64,000 nucleotides of DNA from Pseudomonadota bacterium (lineage in GTDB: Bacteria > Pseudomonadota > Gammaproteobacteria > Legionellales > Legionellaceae). How positions within the stretch are numbered: the stretch's first letter is position 1; the number at the start of each line of letters is the position of its first letter. Both the position numbers and the translations under genes were made by a program. The stretch is from the NCBI GenBank assembly GCA_020051095.1, contig JAGVJN010000042.1, positions 1-64,000 on the forward strand. Direction: 5' to 3'. The notes beneath the pieces were generated by a model. That model worked only from the letters and a program-made list of their open reading frames with translations, had not been told where the DNA came from and ran no database searches. Below, in pieces: positions 44,335-53,815 of this stretch.

Positions 44335-45258
44335 TTATGGTTGGGCAGATGGTGAGTTCTCAGTCAGTCCTATACTAGGGTCGTTATCGAAGAATTGCTT
44401 TGGAGAATAGTCCCTTCTGCATGTTGGAGAACTTGATGGACTGGATACTTCTTCTGTTTGTTGAGTTTGCAAACGCTTCTCATTATAGGAGTCATTTAGC
44501 CATTTTTTCCTTTCAGCTGCTTCTAACCTCTTCATTTGAACGTTCCGGCTAGCATCCTCTTCAGAAGTCTGAATCACCTTATCAACACTTTGGAGATATT
44601 GGTCAAATTGGCTGCCCAAAGTATCACCCTTTAACAGATAAACAATCCAATTGATGAATTTTGGGATAAAACCTAATAAGGGTAAATTTGATATGATTCG
44701 ATAAACGTTTTGCCATTGAGAGCTTCTGTTTTCATATGCTTGTGGTTTTAATCCATCGAGGGTATCAACACCAAGGCAAAAATCTACTTTATCACTAATA
44801 ATAAGCTTGGGTTGACCAGGGCTAGTTTCAAGTTCCTTTTTCATTAAATTGATAAACCGTTCATTTTCATTTTTCATAAAGTTTACAATCGGTTCATGAT
44901 CGCAGGTAGGATCATCAGAATAACATTTTGTAGGTGAAGGAACATGTATATAAACGGCCTTTAACTCTGGGAGTGTTTTAATCAATGCACCAAGTGTTTG
45001 GGCATAATGATTATTAGTTTCTTCACTAAGAAGAATATCGTGTTCATTCGTTCTTTTAATCATTAATCGCAAAGCTATTTCATTAATATTATGATGGTAA
45101 AGGAGTGTTCTTAGCTCTTTAAAACTTGCTTTGTCACATGTTTCTATATCGATATCAAAACATAGTTTCCTAGGATATACTCCCAGGAGTCCAAAGAGTG
45201 GAGGAAAATAATCTGTTTTTATCGAGTCGTTACTGGAATCCCAAAAAAATAAGCCCAT
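44335..45258 (-). CDS. Unknown protein, possible secreted effector
   Basis: This 307-residue protein is not recognised. The N-terminal half alternates strands and helices in a leucine-rich pattern (KASFKELRTLLYHHNINEIALRLM, LGALIKTLPELKAVYIHV). A single hydrophobic stretch (ISNLPLLGFIPKFINWIVYLL) lies near residue 200, and the C-terminus is charged then Ser/Pro-rich (EEVSSPSSSPTCRRDYSP). A ribosome site (AAGGG) precedes the start. The base composition is a little richer in A and T than its neighbours. A type IV effector is possible on style only. Confidence 0.7.
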   Translation of the reverse strand: MGLFFWDSSNDSIKTDYFPPLFGLLGVYPRKLCFDIDIETCDKASFKELRTLLYHHNINEIALRLMIKRTNEHDILLSEETNNHYAQTLGALIKTLPELKAVYIHVPSPTKCYSDDPTCDHEPIVNFMKNENERFINLMKKELETSPGQPKLIISDKVDFCLGVDTLDGLKPQAYENRSSQWQNVYRIISNLPLLGFIPKFINWIVYLLKGDTLGSQFDQYLQSVDKVIQTSEEDASRNVQMKRLEAAERKKWLNDSYNEKRLQTQQTEEVSSPSSSPTCRRDYSPKQFFDNDPSIGLTENSPSAQP

Positions 45259-45384
45259 CAGCAGCCCTTAGCGTCACAAAATTATATAAAATGACGCATA
45301 TTATGTCACAATTTAATCATGGTGTATATATGTAACTCATCTATGCGGGTGATACAATGAGATATTTGCGGTTGTCTCTCAATT

Positions 45385-47220
45385 TTAAGTCCCAAATTGG
45401 CGCTGTTCGAGCGATTGGATGAATTTGGTGGATGACATGGGTTTATTGTATAAGTAGCCTTGAACTTGGTCACATCCCATCTCGATTAAGCATTCTTTTT
45501 CTGCTTCACTCTCAACCCCTTCGGCTACGACCTCGATGCCAAATTGATGCGCGAGTGTGATGATGGCTCTGACTAACATTTGATTATGTTGATCTTTATC
45601 GAGTTCTGAAATAAAACGCCTATCGATTTTTAGTAATTGAATGGGTAACCGTTGCAAATAGCCTAGCGATGAAAACCCTGTGCCAAAATCATCGAGGGCG
45701 ATAATAATGCCCATTGTATTTAAGATATTTAATTGCTTGATGGCGGTGTCAAAATTTTTAAGTGCTGAGGTTTCCGTGATTTCAATGCATAAGGCTTTTC
45801 CTGGCAGTTTGTATTGTTGTAAATAATGTTGAAAGGTATCCACTAAATTGTATGATAAAAATTGTTGTGTTGACAGATTAATTGCCACGGAAATATATTC
45901 ACCAAATTTTTGAAACAACGATTGGGCATGCAAACAGGCTTGTTCAATCAGCCAAGGGGTTAATTGGATAATTAAGCCGCTATGCTCAGCGATGTCAATG
46001 AATGAATCAGGCATCATTAAATTATCACCATCTTCCCAGCGCAAAAGCGCTTCGCAACCAACCAAGCAATTATTTTTTAGATGATATTTTCCTTGATAAT
46101 GTAAAATGAAGTCATGATTAATAATTGCTTGGCGAAGCTCATGTTCGATAATAATACGCCGATGCTGCTCTTTTTCAATTTTCGGTTCAAACATGAACAT
46201 CGAATTATCCCCTCTACTTTTTGCTTCCATCAGGGCAAGGTCGGCAAATCGGATCAAATTGTGCTGTGTTTTTTCATGCAACTCGTCTGTAAACACTATA
46301 CCGATGCAACAAGTCAGATAAAATATATGGTTGGCAATTTCAATTGGTTTGTTCAATATTTTCTGAATATCATGGAGCCATTTATGCACCTGGTTAAAGC
46401 TATGCTCGGTATTCCCATTAAATAACACCGCAAAATAGCCGCCCCCCAACCGGTAAATTGTCGGCGCTTGTTCGTCGAACGTCGCTTGCAACTGTTCATC
46501 CCAACGGTGGCATATATGCTTAATTCCTTCGTCAGCCGCTTTATGTCCCGTGATTGAGATGATACGCTGGAGATGATCAATATCGACTAAAGCTAAAGCG
46601 GAAGGGTTGGATTTTGTATTGATAAATAGCTCATCTAGTTTCTTTTCAAACATGGCGCGATTTGGCAATTGGGTAATGGGATCAAAATAAGCCAAATTAA
46701 ACAATTGCTTTTCATATCCCATGCGGTGTGAAATTTCCTGCAAATAGCCATGGTAGCGATTAAATTGAGGTAACCAACTCAAATTGTACTCAAATGCCAC
46801 TTTGTTAAATTGATAACGCACTTGGATAATATTTTCTTTCATGGGTAAACGGTTTTTGACAACTTGGGGAATTAATACTGAGATATCATCAGTTCCAAAA
46901 AACGTTTGGCAGGTACGATAAGCAGCAGAATTTGCATACAAAATATCGCCCTCGGTGGTGATCGCGATGACAGGGTCAGAATTTGTTTCTGGAAATGACG
47001 CGAGAATTTTTCTGTCAAGATTAACTTGTTTCACTTGATTGTAAAAATAGCCAATGACCAATATGACCATGCTAAAGAAAATCAAAAAATAGATTAATGC
47101 GAGTAAAACGCGTGCATTGGGGAATAGCAAATAAAGACTGACCGACATGGCTACAAAAAAAATGCTAATAACCACCAGCCAAACCGCCATTATGTTTTTG
47201 TCTTTGTTCTTTCCGAACAT
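45385..47220 (-). CDS. Membrane-bound c-di-GMP phosphodiesterase (GGDEF-EAL, GGDEF degenerate)
   Basis: The 611-residue protein has two membrane helices (MAVWLVVISIFFVAMSVSLY and VLLALIYFLIFFSMVILVI), a PAS-like segment, a GGDEF domain and an EAL domain. The GGDEF signature is changed to GGGYF (residues 259-263), so cyclase activity is probably lost. The EAL domain keeps EAL (390-392), IEITET, DDFGTGFSSL, the metal/substrate LKIDRRFI and VVAEGVE, so it should hydrolyse c-di-GMP. The start at 47220 has AGGA 11 bases upstream. It is divergent from the Fur-box gene at 47346. Confidence 0.9.
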   Translation of the reverse strand: MFGKNKDKNIMAVWLVVISIFFVAMSVSLYLLFPNARVLLALIYFLIFFSMVILVIGYFYNQVKQVNLDRKILASFPETNSDPVIAITTEGDILYANSAAYRTCQTFFGTDDISVLIPQVVKNRLPMKENIIQVRYQFNKVAFEYNLSWLPQFNRYHGYLQEISHRMGYEKQLFNLAYFDPITQLPNRAMFEKKLDELFINTKSNPSALALVDIDHLQRIISITGHKAADEGIKHICHRWDEQLQATFDEQAPTIYRLGGGYFAVLFNGNTEHSFNQVHKWLHDIQKILNKPIEIANHIFYLTCCIGIVFTDELHEKTQHNLIRFADLALMEAKSRGDNSMFMFEPKIEKEQHRRIIIEHELRQAIINHDFILHYQGKYHLKNNCLVGCEALLRWEDGDNLMMPDSFIDIAEHSGLIIQLTPWLIEQACLHAQSLFQKFGEYISVAINLSTQQFLSYNLVDTFQHYLQQYKLPGKALCIEITETSALKNFDTAIKQLNILNTMGIIIALDDFGTGFSSLGYLQRLPIQLLKIDRRFISELDKDQHNQMLVRAIITLAHQFGIEVVAEGVESEAEKECLIEMGCDQVQGYLYNKPMSSTKFIQSLEQRQFGT

Positions 47221-47285
47221 AATTGAAACGTCCTGTGTTTTATACATTAATTATAAATCATATTTTATTTTTCGCCGGCAGTATT

Positions 47286-47304
47286 GATAATGATTCTCAT
47301 TTAT
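47286..47304. promoter_or_regulatory. Fur-like box in a divergent intergenic region
   Basis: GATAATGATTCTCATTTAT matches 14 of 19 positions of the Fur consensus, including all of its left half. It lies 42 bases before the start of the membrane protein gene at 47346 and 66 bases before the EAL gene start, so iron could regulate either or both. Confidence 0.6.
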
Positions 47305-47345
47305 TGTAAATTTCATCTTCTGTCAATTTGATATTAACTAAAACA

Positions 47346-49103
47346 ATGAAGACAAAAAAAATACCTTATTACCTCCTTGTTGGGTCATTAACCATCGGTG
47401 CTAGTTTGATTCTTGGCTTTCTTAGCTTTACGGGTGCCATGGCATTATGGCCGATTGTCCCTGTAGCCAGTGTATTTTTTTGTTTTTCCGTTGCCTATGA
47501 AGGGGAGATTTACCAACGAAATATCAAAGGAGCCCTAGATAAGCTCGGTTTCAAAGGGAATTTCATGCATCGTAAGTTAGCAAGGCAATACTTGTCGGAG
47601 TATGCGCCGAGTGAACCCGGAAAGACGGCTCCTTTGTTTTTTCAAGATTATATGAAGATGCTTATATTAATGGATAAGTACAAGCATAAAGGCCTTCTAA
47701 ACTTTGAAGACAGTCAACGCAAAAAAGCGTTGAATAAATCACTTCGTAAAATGGAAAAGTGGTTTGCGTTGTTGCTTTTTGAAAAAAAGACACCTGCTAA
47801 TACTTATGAAAAAGAACTGGTTTCCTGGTTAAAAAACCATCACCAATCGGAATGGTTAGAAAAAGCAAAGAAACGCCAATTTTATTATTATTTAACTGCG
47901 ATATTTGCTGGCGTGGCAGGCGTTAGTATGTCGTTTGGCACCACGTATCTCTTGCTGGGAGCATTGTCTTCCATGCCATTGTTCATGGTTGCGTCCCCTT
48001 TAATACTAACCCTTAGCATTACTGCAGCATCTTTAGTTGCTGGCGTCGCTTATTCGTTACTTACTTTTAACGCTATCACGGACATGATTGATAATGAGAC
48101 GTTTCAACAATGGCTTAACAAATTTAAACATAATTTAATCGATAAACCGTCTATTCGCTCCGTGTTAGTTAGCGTGGTAGCCATGCTGCTTTTCGCCCTG
48201 GCACTGGCGCTCACGATATGCACAGCAGGGACTTGGTGGACTGTGATTAAAAACACGCCACCATTATTTCGGTGGATGGCCAAAATTCCTTCGTCGTTAT
48301 TGATGGTTTTTCCAGTGACCAATGGCCTCGCCGCATTATTCTTTAATTTTCAAAATACGGCAGAATCATTTGAGATGGTCGATGATATGCTTGATTATCC
48401 GCCGACAACGCCATTCACCCAAAGATTTGCTGATGCGTTTAATCAGCTCATTACCAATGAAACACTGTGGCAAAGATTCAACCCTGCCCGCTTGATTCTT
48501 AAACTGACATTCACCCCCTTAAGAATTCTCCTATTTTTTGGTCACTTAATTAGCATTGCACTGACATCCGATAGACTGCCCGGCGTCCCCCAAATTTTAT
48601 CATTCCTCGTTGGCTTAATATGCGAAGGATTTGAGGATGCTCACTATTTTCTTGGTTTTGGTAAAGATAAACACCATACCCAATCCAATGCAGGGTTACT
48701 CAAAACACATCTGAAAGAAGCGGAAGGACACAGTCATGATAATGACGTACCGACACGAATTTTATATTTGCTTTTTTCCCCGATGTTTTATTTAGCTGCG
48801 TTATGGGACTATCACTACAGTGCAACCCCAAGCTGGCAAGAATCTTGCCATAAATTTAACATCCCTGTTGCAAGCGAGGATGGCGCAAAAACTGAGGACC
48901 TCGTTGTCCAATCATCACAGCATTTATCGAAACTGGGCATGTCGGCGTTGGAAAGTCACCTTCAATCATCTTTATCGGTGACTAAGGACAAATCACATAC
49001 CGACCCATCGCATTTCAACAGCCAAAAGCTTGGTTTTTTACGGGATCTTAGCTCTCTCATTTCTGAGGAAGAAGCGATAACCAGCATGGAAAATGGTATG
49101 TAA
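47346..49103 (+). CDS. Unknown multi-span membrane protein, possibly Fur-regulated
   Basis: The 585-residue protein is not recognised. It opens with a basic segment and two close helices (IPYYLLVGSLTIGASLILGF, MALWPIVPVASVFFCFSVAY), then a soluble Lys-rich stretch, and further helices around residues 180-230 and 280-330 (VLVSVVAMLLFALALALTIC). A C-terminal cytoplasmic-type tail of ~150 residues has His-rich pieces (KDKHHTQSNAG, EGHSHDND). The start at 47346 has no clear ribosome site, and the longer TTG reading to 47328 is rejected. A Fur-like box upstream and a neighbouring feo operon suggest, without proving, an iron-linked role. Confidence 0.75.
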   Translation: MKTKKIPYYLLVGSLTIGASLILGFLSFTGAMALWPIVPVASVFFCFSVAYEGEIYQRNIKGALDKLGFKGNFMHRKLARQYLSEYAPSEPGKTAPLFFQDYMKMLILMDKYKHKGLLNFEDSQRKKALNKSLRKMEKWFALLLFEKKTPANTYEKELVSWLKNHHQSEWLEKAKKRQFYYYLTAIFAGVAGVSMSFGTTYLLLGALSSMPLFMVASPLILTLSITAASLVAGVAYSLLTFNAITDMIDNETFQQWLNKFKHNLIDKPSIRSVLVSVVAMLLFALALALTICTAGTWWTVIKNTPPLFRWMAKIPSSLLMVFPVTNGLAALFFNFQNTAESFEMVDDMLDYPPTTPFTQRFADAFNQLITNETLWQRFNPARLILKLTFTPLRILLFFGHLISIALTSDRLPGVPQILSFLVGLICEGFEDAHYFLGFGKDKHHTQSNAGLLKTHLKEAEGHSHDNDVPTRILYLLFSPMFYLAALWDYHYSATPSWQESCHKFNIPVASEDGAKTEDLVVQSSQHLSKLGMSALESHLQSSLSVTKDKSHTDPSHFNSQKLGFLRDLSSLISEEEAITSMENGM

Positions 49104-49117
49104 TGGATGGGGTTGCA

Positions 49118-49255
49118 TTGTTCCGGCTATTTTATAAAATGGCCGTCTTTGCGAACGTAGTGAAGCAATCCAGAACAGATTTTTGTTCAGAGATCGAACT
49201 GGATTGCTTCGCAAAACTCGCAATGGCGGGGCTTTTAAAACAATGTCTGGTACAA
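49118..49255. repeat. 138-bp dispersed repeat, copy B
   Basis: Second copy of the element at 38861-38998, in the same orientation and of equal length, differing at scattered bases. It lies between the membrane protein gene and the Fur-box promoter of feoA, just outside the promoter. The outer inverted repeats are more decayed here than in copy A. Confidence 0.8.
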
Positions 49256-49282
49256 CGATGTGGTTGTTAAAAAAGATTAAAT

Positions 49283-49316
49283 GAGAATGATTATTAATAT
49301 CGTTTCATGCTATAAT
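49283..49316 (+). promoter_or_regulatory. Fur-regulated promoter of feoABC
   Basis: A Fur-like box, GAGAATGATTATTAATATC at 49283-49301, matches 15 of 19 consensus positions. It overlaps the -35 region of a promoter with a perfect -10 TATAAT at 49311-49316, 26 bases before the feoA start. Binding of Fur with iron would block this promoter, as is established for feo operons. Confidence 0.75.
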
Positions 49317-49342
49317 GGGTGTTGTATTAATGAGGAGAAAGA

Positions 49343-49576
49343 ATGCCGACGTTGCGTGAGTTCCACGATGGCGAGTGTGCTCGTTTAACTAGTTTTTCCA
49401 ATATTTCTCCTGCGTATCGTCAACGATTGCTTTCGATGGGACTAACCCCTGGCGCTGTCATAACTGTCGTACGCAAGGCACCGCTTGGCTGTCCTATTCA
49501 GGTCAATATACGTCACACAACCATCAGCTTACGCTTAGATGAAGTCAATGAATTACAGTGGGAGCGAATTGAATGA
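49343..49576 (+). CDS. feoA: Ferrous iron transport protein A
   Basis: FeoA (77 residues) is a small SH3-like cytoplasmic protein that supports FeoB. It matches the family with RLTSFSNISPAYRQRLLSMGLTPGAVITVVRKAPLGCPIQVNIRHTTISLR. The start has AGGAG six bases upstream. It overlaps feoB by four bases (ATGA). Controlled by the Fur-like promoter just upstream. Confidence 0.95.
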   Translation: MPTLREFHDGECARLTSFSNISPAYRQRLLSMGLTPGAVITVVRKAPLGCPIQVNIRHTTISLRLDEVNELQWERIE

Positions 49577-51819
49577 AAGGGCTTTTAGTTGGCAATCCCA
49601 ATTGCGGAAAAACAACGTTGTTCAATACCCTGACGGGGCAAAATCAACGCATTGGAAATTGGCCAGGGGTAACCGTTGATAAAAAAGAAGGCACCTTTGT
49701 CGTTGCCAATCAATCAATCACAATCACCGACCTACCCGGTATCTATTCTTTGTCTGCCCCTAATGATGGAAGCAGTCAAGACGCACAGATTGCTGCCAAA
49801 GCCATCATCGAACTGCAAGCCGATTTCATTATTAACGTGGTTGATGCTTGCCATCTTGAGCGACATTTATATTTAACCAGTCAACTATTAGAGTTGGAGA
49901 AGCCCATCATCGTTGCCCTGAACATGACCGATTTAGCCAAGCAACAACGAATCAACATTGATGAAAAAGCACTTGCAACACAATTAGGTTGTCCCGTCGT
50001 ACCTATTCAAGCGCACAAACATGTCGGGATTGATGCCTTAAAACAACAATTAATCAACCCTGGCAATGTGAAGTCCTATCTAACCATTCATTGGCCTGAC
50101 ACCATCCAACAGGCTTTAATTCAATTAAAGCACTATTTCGCGGGGAATGGGTATTCAACAGCTCAAAGTAACTTTATGGCTTGTCGGGCAGTGGAAGGCG
50201 ATCATCAATGGCTAAGCCAATTTGACCAAGTGGATGTTCTCAAAAAGCAAGACCTTGACTTAATAGCTGCCGACCAACGCTACACAATTGTTCACAAAAT
50301 CACGCAGTCTGTCCAATCAAGACCGGCAGATGCTAGTAACCAATTAACTGCACGCCTCGACAAATTTGTCCTCAATAAATGGTTAGCTTTCCCAATCTTT
50401 TTGGCCGTCATGTATGTCATGTTTTTATTTGCTATCAATATCGGCGGCGCTTTTCAATCTTTTTTTGATATCGCCAGTGAGGCAATTTTTGTCGACGGTA
50501 CCGCTTGGGTGTTACAGCAGCTTCACTCACCGCTATGGTTAATTGCTTTATTGGCCAATGGTGCTGGCAAAGGCATCAATACGACCGTTACCTTTATACC
50601 CGTTATTGCTGCCATGTTTTTCTTTCTTGCCGCCCTTGAAAGCTCTGGCTATATGGCAAGAGCCGCATTTGTCGTCGATAGACTTATGCGCTTTCTTGGC
50701 CTGCCAGGAAAATCGTTTGTGCCAATGATTGTTGGGTTTGGATGCAATGTTCCTGCGATTATGGCCGCCAGAACATTGGATAATGAACGAGATCGCTTAT
50801 TAACCATCCTCATGAGCCCATTTATGTCCTGTAGCGCACGGCTTGCAATATACGCCGTCTTTGTCGCGGCTTTCTTTCCGACGGGTGGTCAAAATGTTGT
50901 TTTTTCATTATACCTTTTAGGCATTATTATGGCGGTTCTGACGGGATTATTGTTACGGAAAACCCATTTGAAAGGCACTGCTTCTCCCTTAATTTTGGAA
51001 CTCCCTACCTACCATCGACCCACCTTAATTAGCTTACTCAAACAAATGAAAATTCGATTAATGTTCTTTATCAAAAGGGCTGGGCGATTAATTATTCCTA
51101 TCTGTGTCATCCTCGGCGGATTAAATGCGCTGTCCATTGATGGGCAGATTATTGTTGGTGATGCGAGTCGTCAATCGATTTTGTCCTGGTTTGCCCAATG
51201 GCTGACACCCCTTTTTTCACCCATGGGCATTCAACCTGAGAACTGGCCAGCAACGGTGGGACTTATCAGTGGAACATTGGCAAAAGAAGTCGTTGTCGGT
51301 ACATTAAACGCCTTGTATGCCCAGATGGGAAATGTTGCCCATCTGGGTGGTCCTGACTTTAATTTATGGGCGTCATTAAAAGAGGCAGTTTATTCTGTGA
51401 TTGATAATTTATCTTCCTTAGCCCAGGCTATCGCCAACCCAATCCTTGCCAGCGCACCGGATAATGAGGTTTCCCAGGTTGCTTATGGCGAAATGGCGAA
51501 ACGGTTTGATGGTGCTGTGGGTGCCTATGCCTATCTGCTATTTGTATTACTTTATGTTCCATGCGTATCAACCATGGCAGCCGTTCGTCAAGAAGCTAGC
51601 CGTGCCTGGATGTGGTTTTCCATTACCTGGTCATTTGTCCTGGCTTATGCTGTTGCCGTTGTCTTTTATCAACTCGCAACCATCGCGAAACATCCTGAGT
51701 CATCAATAGCTTGGGTTTGCGCGATGTTTGCTATGATTGCTCTATATATCAACTGGATGCGAATAAAATCAAGGAAAAATCAGGCAAAAGGAGAGCATTA
51801 TGTTGTTACAAGTTCGTGA
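49573..51819 (+). CDS. feoB: Ferrous iron transport GTPase/permease FeoB
   Basis: FeoB (748 residues) imports Fe(II) across the inner membrane. The N-terminal G domain has GNPNCGKTTLFNTLTG (G1), the WPGVTVDKKEG segment (G2 region), DLPGIYSL (G3) and ALNMTDLAK (G4). The C-terminal permease has paired gate motifs with the Cys residues in GFGCNVPAIMAART and FMSCSARLAIYAVF, and later SGTLAKEVVVGTLNALY. It overlaps feoA and feoC. Confidence 0.98.
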   Translation: MKGLLVGNPNCGKTTLFNTLTGQNQRIGNWPGVTVDKKEGTFVVANQSITITDLPGIYSLSAPNDGSSQDAQIAAKAIIELQADFIINVVDACHLERHLYLTSQLLELEKPIIVALNMTDLAKQQRINIDEKALATQLGCPVVPIQAHKHVGIDALKQQLINPGNVKSYLTIHWPDTIQQALIQLKHYFAGNGYSTAQSNFMACRAVEGDHQWLSQFDQVDVLKKQDLDLIAADQRYTIVHKITQSVQSRPADASNQLTARLDKFVLNKWLAFPIFLAVMYVMFLFAINIGGAFQSFFDIASEAIFVDGTAWVLQQLHSPLWLIALLANGAGKGINTTVTFIPVIAAMFFFLAALESSGYMARAAFVVDRLMRFLGLPGKSFVPMIVGFGCNVPAIMAARTLDNERDRLLTILMSPFMSCSARLAIYAVFVAAFFPTGGQNVVFSLYLLGIIMAVLTGLLLRKTHLKGTASPLILELPTYHRPTLISLLKQMKIRLMFFIKRAGRLIIPICVILGGLNALSIDGQIIVGDASRQSILSWFAQWLTPLFSPMGIQPENWPATVGLISGTLAKEVVVGTLNALYAQMGNVAHLGGPDFNLWASLKEAVYSVIDNLSSLAQAIANPILASAPDNEVSQVAYGEMAKRFDGAVGAYAYLLFVLLYVPCVSTMAAVRQEASRAWMWFSITWSFVLAYAVAVVFYQLATIAKHPESSIAWVCAMFAMIALYINWMRIKSRKNQAKGEHYVVTSS

Positions 51820-52018
51820 TTATATTCAAAAACACGGTCAAGTCAGTAGCCAACAAATATGCCGGCACTTTATCATCGACTACTCAGCGCTTGAACCAAT
51901 TTTGCATCGCTGGCAATCACTCGGCGTGATAAAAGCACATCAATCGCAAAGCGCTTGCAGCAAAAAATGCTCACAAAGTTGTTCAGAGCCTTTAGTTTAT
52001 TATCAATTTTGTCGCTGA
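51800..52018 (+). CDS. feoC: FeoC-like winged-helix protein with Cys cluster
   Basis: The 72-residue protein has the FeoC winged-helix pattern (LLQVRDYIQKHGQVSSQQICRHFIIDYSALEPILHRWQSLGVI) and a C-terminal Cys-rich end (ACSKKCSQSCSEP, QFCR) resembling the Fe-S-binding cysteine group of enteric FeoC. FeoC modulates FeoB stability or activity. The start overlaps the feoB end by 20 bases. Confidence 0.85.
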   Translation: MLLQVRDYIQKHGQVSSQQICRHFIIDYSALEPILHRWQSLGVIKAHQSQSACSKKCSQSCSEPLVYYQFCR

Positions 52019-52074
52019 ATTGACATTCCGAGTCATTTCTACAGGGCTTCGATAAACACGCTTCATGCCTGATT

Positions 52075-52110
52075 TATACCCAATCAACGTCAAACTGCTA
52101 ATTGGGTATA
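52075..52110. terminator. Inverted repeat between convergent feoC and J-domain gene
   Basis: TATACCCAAT (52075-52084) pairs perfectly with ATTGGGTATA (52101-52110). It sits between the tails of two convergent genes, five bases from the leftward gene's stop, so a two-way terminator is plausible. The T-tract is weak on both sides. It shares the ATACCC core with the palindromes at 25121 and 56784. Confidence 0.5.
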
Positions 52111-52114
52111 CAAC

Positions 52115-53671
52115 CTAAGCCAGAAGCAATTGGTCACTAGAATAATCATTGCCTTGCTGATGTTGACCCGAAAAACCCTTGTCATTTCCTGATGGCAACG
52201 GTTTCTGACCATTTTGGACTTCAGCATTTTCACAGGTATTAAACAATGAGTGAGACCATAATGCTTGTTTTGCGGCATCGTTCACAACTTGTTTAACACA
52301 ATCGGGAGCCTTCTGCTGAGGATAAGGTAACGTTGAAAACAATTCACTTTGTATTTCCTTTAAATTGATTAAGGAAATACAAGCTAATGTATCCACACCC
52401 AAATTGCTCAGGCTTGAAAGGAATACCAATAAAGCGTCAGGGAGTGTTTCAACTGCAGGTGGAAGTATGTTAGCGCCTCTCAATAAATCGATTACCATGG
52501 ATAAGCCCACAATACCGCCGAACAGACATCCTAAACTAGGTGATATGTCGTATAGATTTTTTGCGAGCACCAATGTTGCAATTTGGTCAAGAATAGTCAA
52601 TACAACTGACAACGTCACTAAGATTGTTATTACTGAGGTAAATGTTGCAAGCATTGTCATAGCCAAACAGCTCAATATTCCTAATATTGCCGCAGCAATG
52701 CCAACATAGAGAGATGAGATATTGAAATAATCAGAAACCGGTCTGATAATTTGGTTGATTGGATTGCCTAGAAAAAAAAGCACCCTGGTCAATAAGGGCA
52801 GAGAAAGCAATATCATTGCATAGGACCATGGCATGAACAGCATTGGAACAGTTATCAAGGCGATAAACCCAGCAATTTTTAGCAATAATGGAAACACCCG
52901 ATGCCAAGAAGAGGATATTGCAAGCACATCTTGATGCATGCTGCGAAATAATTTATTGACATTATGTAGCATGGCCGTTGTCACAGCATTGTATAAGCCG
53001 CAAACCAATAAGCTCAGCCACTTTATTGGCGATAGGAGTTTCCTAGTTGCCAGAATATGACTGTAATGCCCAAATACAATGGCTTCTCGGTAGGTAATAT
53101 CATCTAAATTTTCTTCGGCAAATAGCTTGATGATCAACTCATTCCACTTAAGATAGATTGAACTATATAGCGATGGAGATTCGATTACTTGGCGAAATGC
53201 TTCAACACGATTATGATCAATTATAGAACGATTCTTATTTAGCCAATTAACAAACTGTAAAAACGACTGATGTTGTCTAACGAAACGCTGCTTATCTTCT
53301 TCATCCGGAAGGGATAGAAATTCTGCTAATATTTTTTCAAAATGCGCATCAATTTGCTCTTCCATGCGAAAATCGATGCAATCCAATGGTATTTCAAAAT
53401 CAATTGGCGCAAGCGTGTCAAAAATACTAGGCTGAATCCCCTCCATATTGATCAATTGCATATAAGCTTCAATTGCCTCTAAATATTTTGTTGTGGATGT
53501 CTTATCACCCTTGTTCTTATCCGGATGATATTTCAGAGAAATTTGTCTTTTTTTCGTGTTTAACGCTTTACAAAGCCCTTCTTTATCTAATTCCGACAAC
53601 TCACCATTAATTTGCTCTGGTGTAAACTCTAATTTAGAAAGGAGGATTTTCTGTTCAGATGAAAATAGCAT
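52115..53671 (-). CDS. Membrane protein with N-terminal J domain
   Basis: The 518-residue protein starts with a short J domain (residues ~5-75): ALNTKKRQISLKYHPDKNKG has the HPD motif at 49-51, followed by TTKYLEAIEAYMQLI, a helix IV pattern. A ~150-residue helical acidic region follows (IDAHFEKILAEFLSLPDEED), then a group of six or more membrane helices around residues 240-420 (LIVTVPM, AMILLSLPLL, AAILGILSCLAMTML, VITILVTLSVVLTIL). The C-terminus is soluble and Gln/Ser-rich. J domains call Hsp70 to a site; here it would face the side with DnaK if cytoplasmic, or a host Hsp70 if secreted. The start is an ATG with no clear ribosome site; the TTG reading to 53704 is rejected. Confidence 0.75.
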   Translation of the reverse strand: MLFSSEQKILLSKLEFTPEQINGELSELDKEGLCKALNTKKRQISLKYHPDKNKGDKTSTTKYLEAIEAYMQLINMEGIQPSIFDTLAPIDFEIPLDCIDFRMEEQIDAHFEKILAEFLSLPDEEDKQRFVRQHQSFLQFVNWLNKNRSIIDHNRVEAFRQVIESPSLYSSIYLKWNELIIKLFAEENLDDITYREAIVFGHYSHILATRKLLSPIKWLSLLVCGLYNAVTTAMLHNVNKLFRSMHQDVLAISSSWHRVFPLLLKIAGFIALITVPMLFMPWSYAMILLSLPLLTRVLFFLGNPINQIIRPVSDYFNISSLYVGIAAAILGILSCLAMTMLATFTSVITILVTLSVVLTILDQIATLVLAKNLYDISPSLGCLFGGIVGLSMVIDLLRGANILPPAVETLPDALLVFLSSLSNLGVDTLACISLINLKEIQSELFSTLPYPQQKAPDCVKQVVNDAAKQALWSHSLFNTCENAEVQNGQKPLPSGNDKGFSGQHQQGNDYSSDQLLLA

Positions 53672-53815
53672 AATAGTACAAACAACCAATAAATACGTGG
53701 GCAATAATTATATATATTTTATTATTTTTATCAACTATAGATATAATATAACCACCTTTATAGTCTATAATTACAAAGTGAACGAAATGGATTAAGTGTC
53801 AAGCAAGAATCTCGC

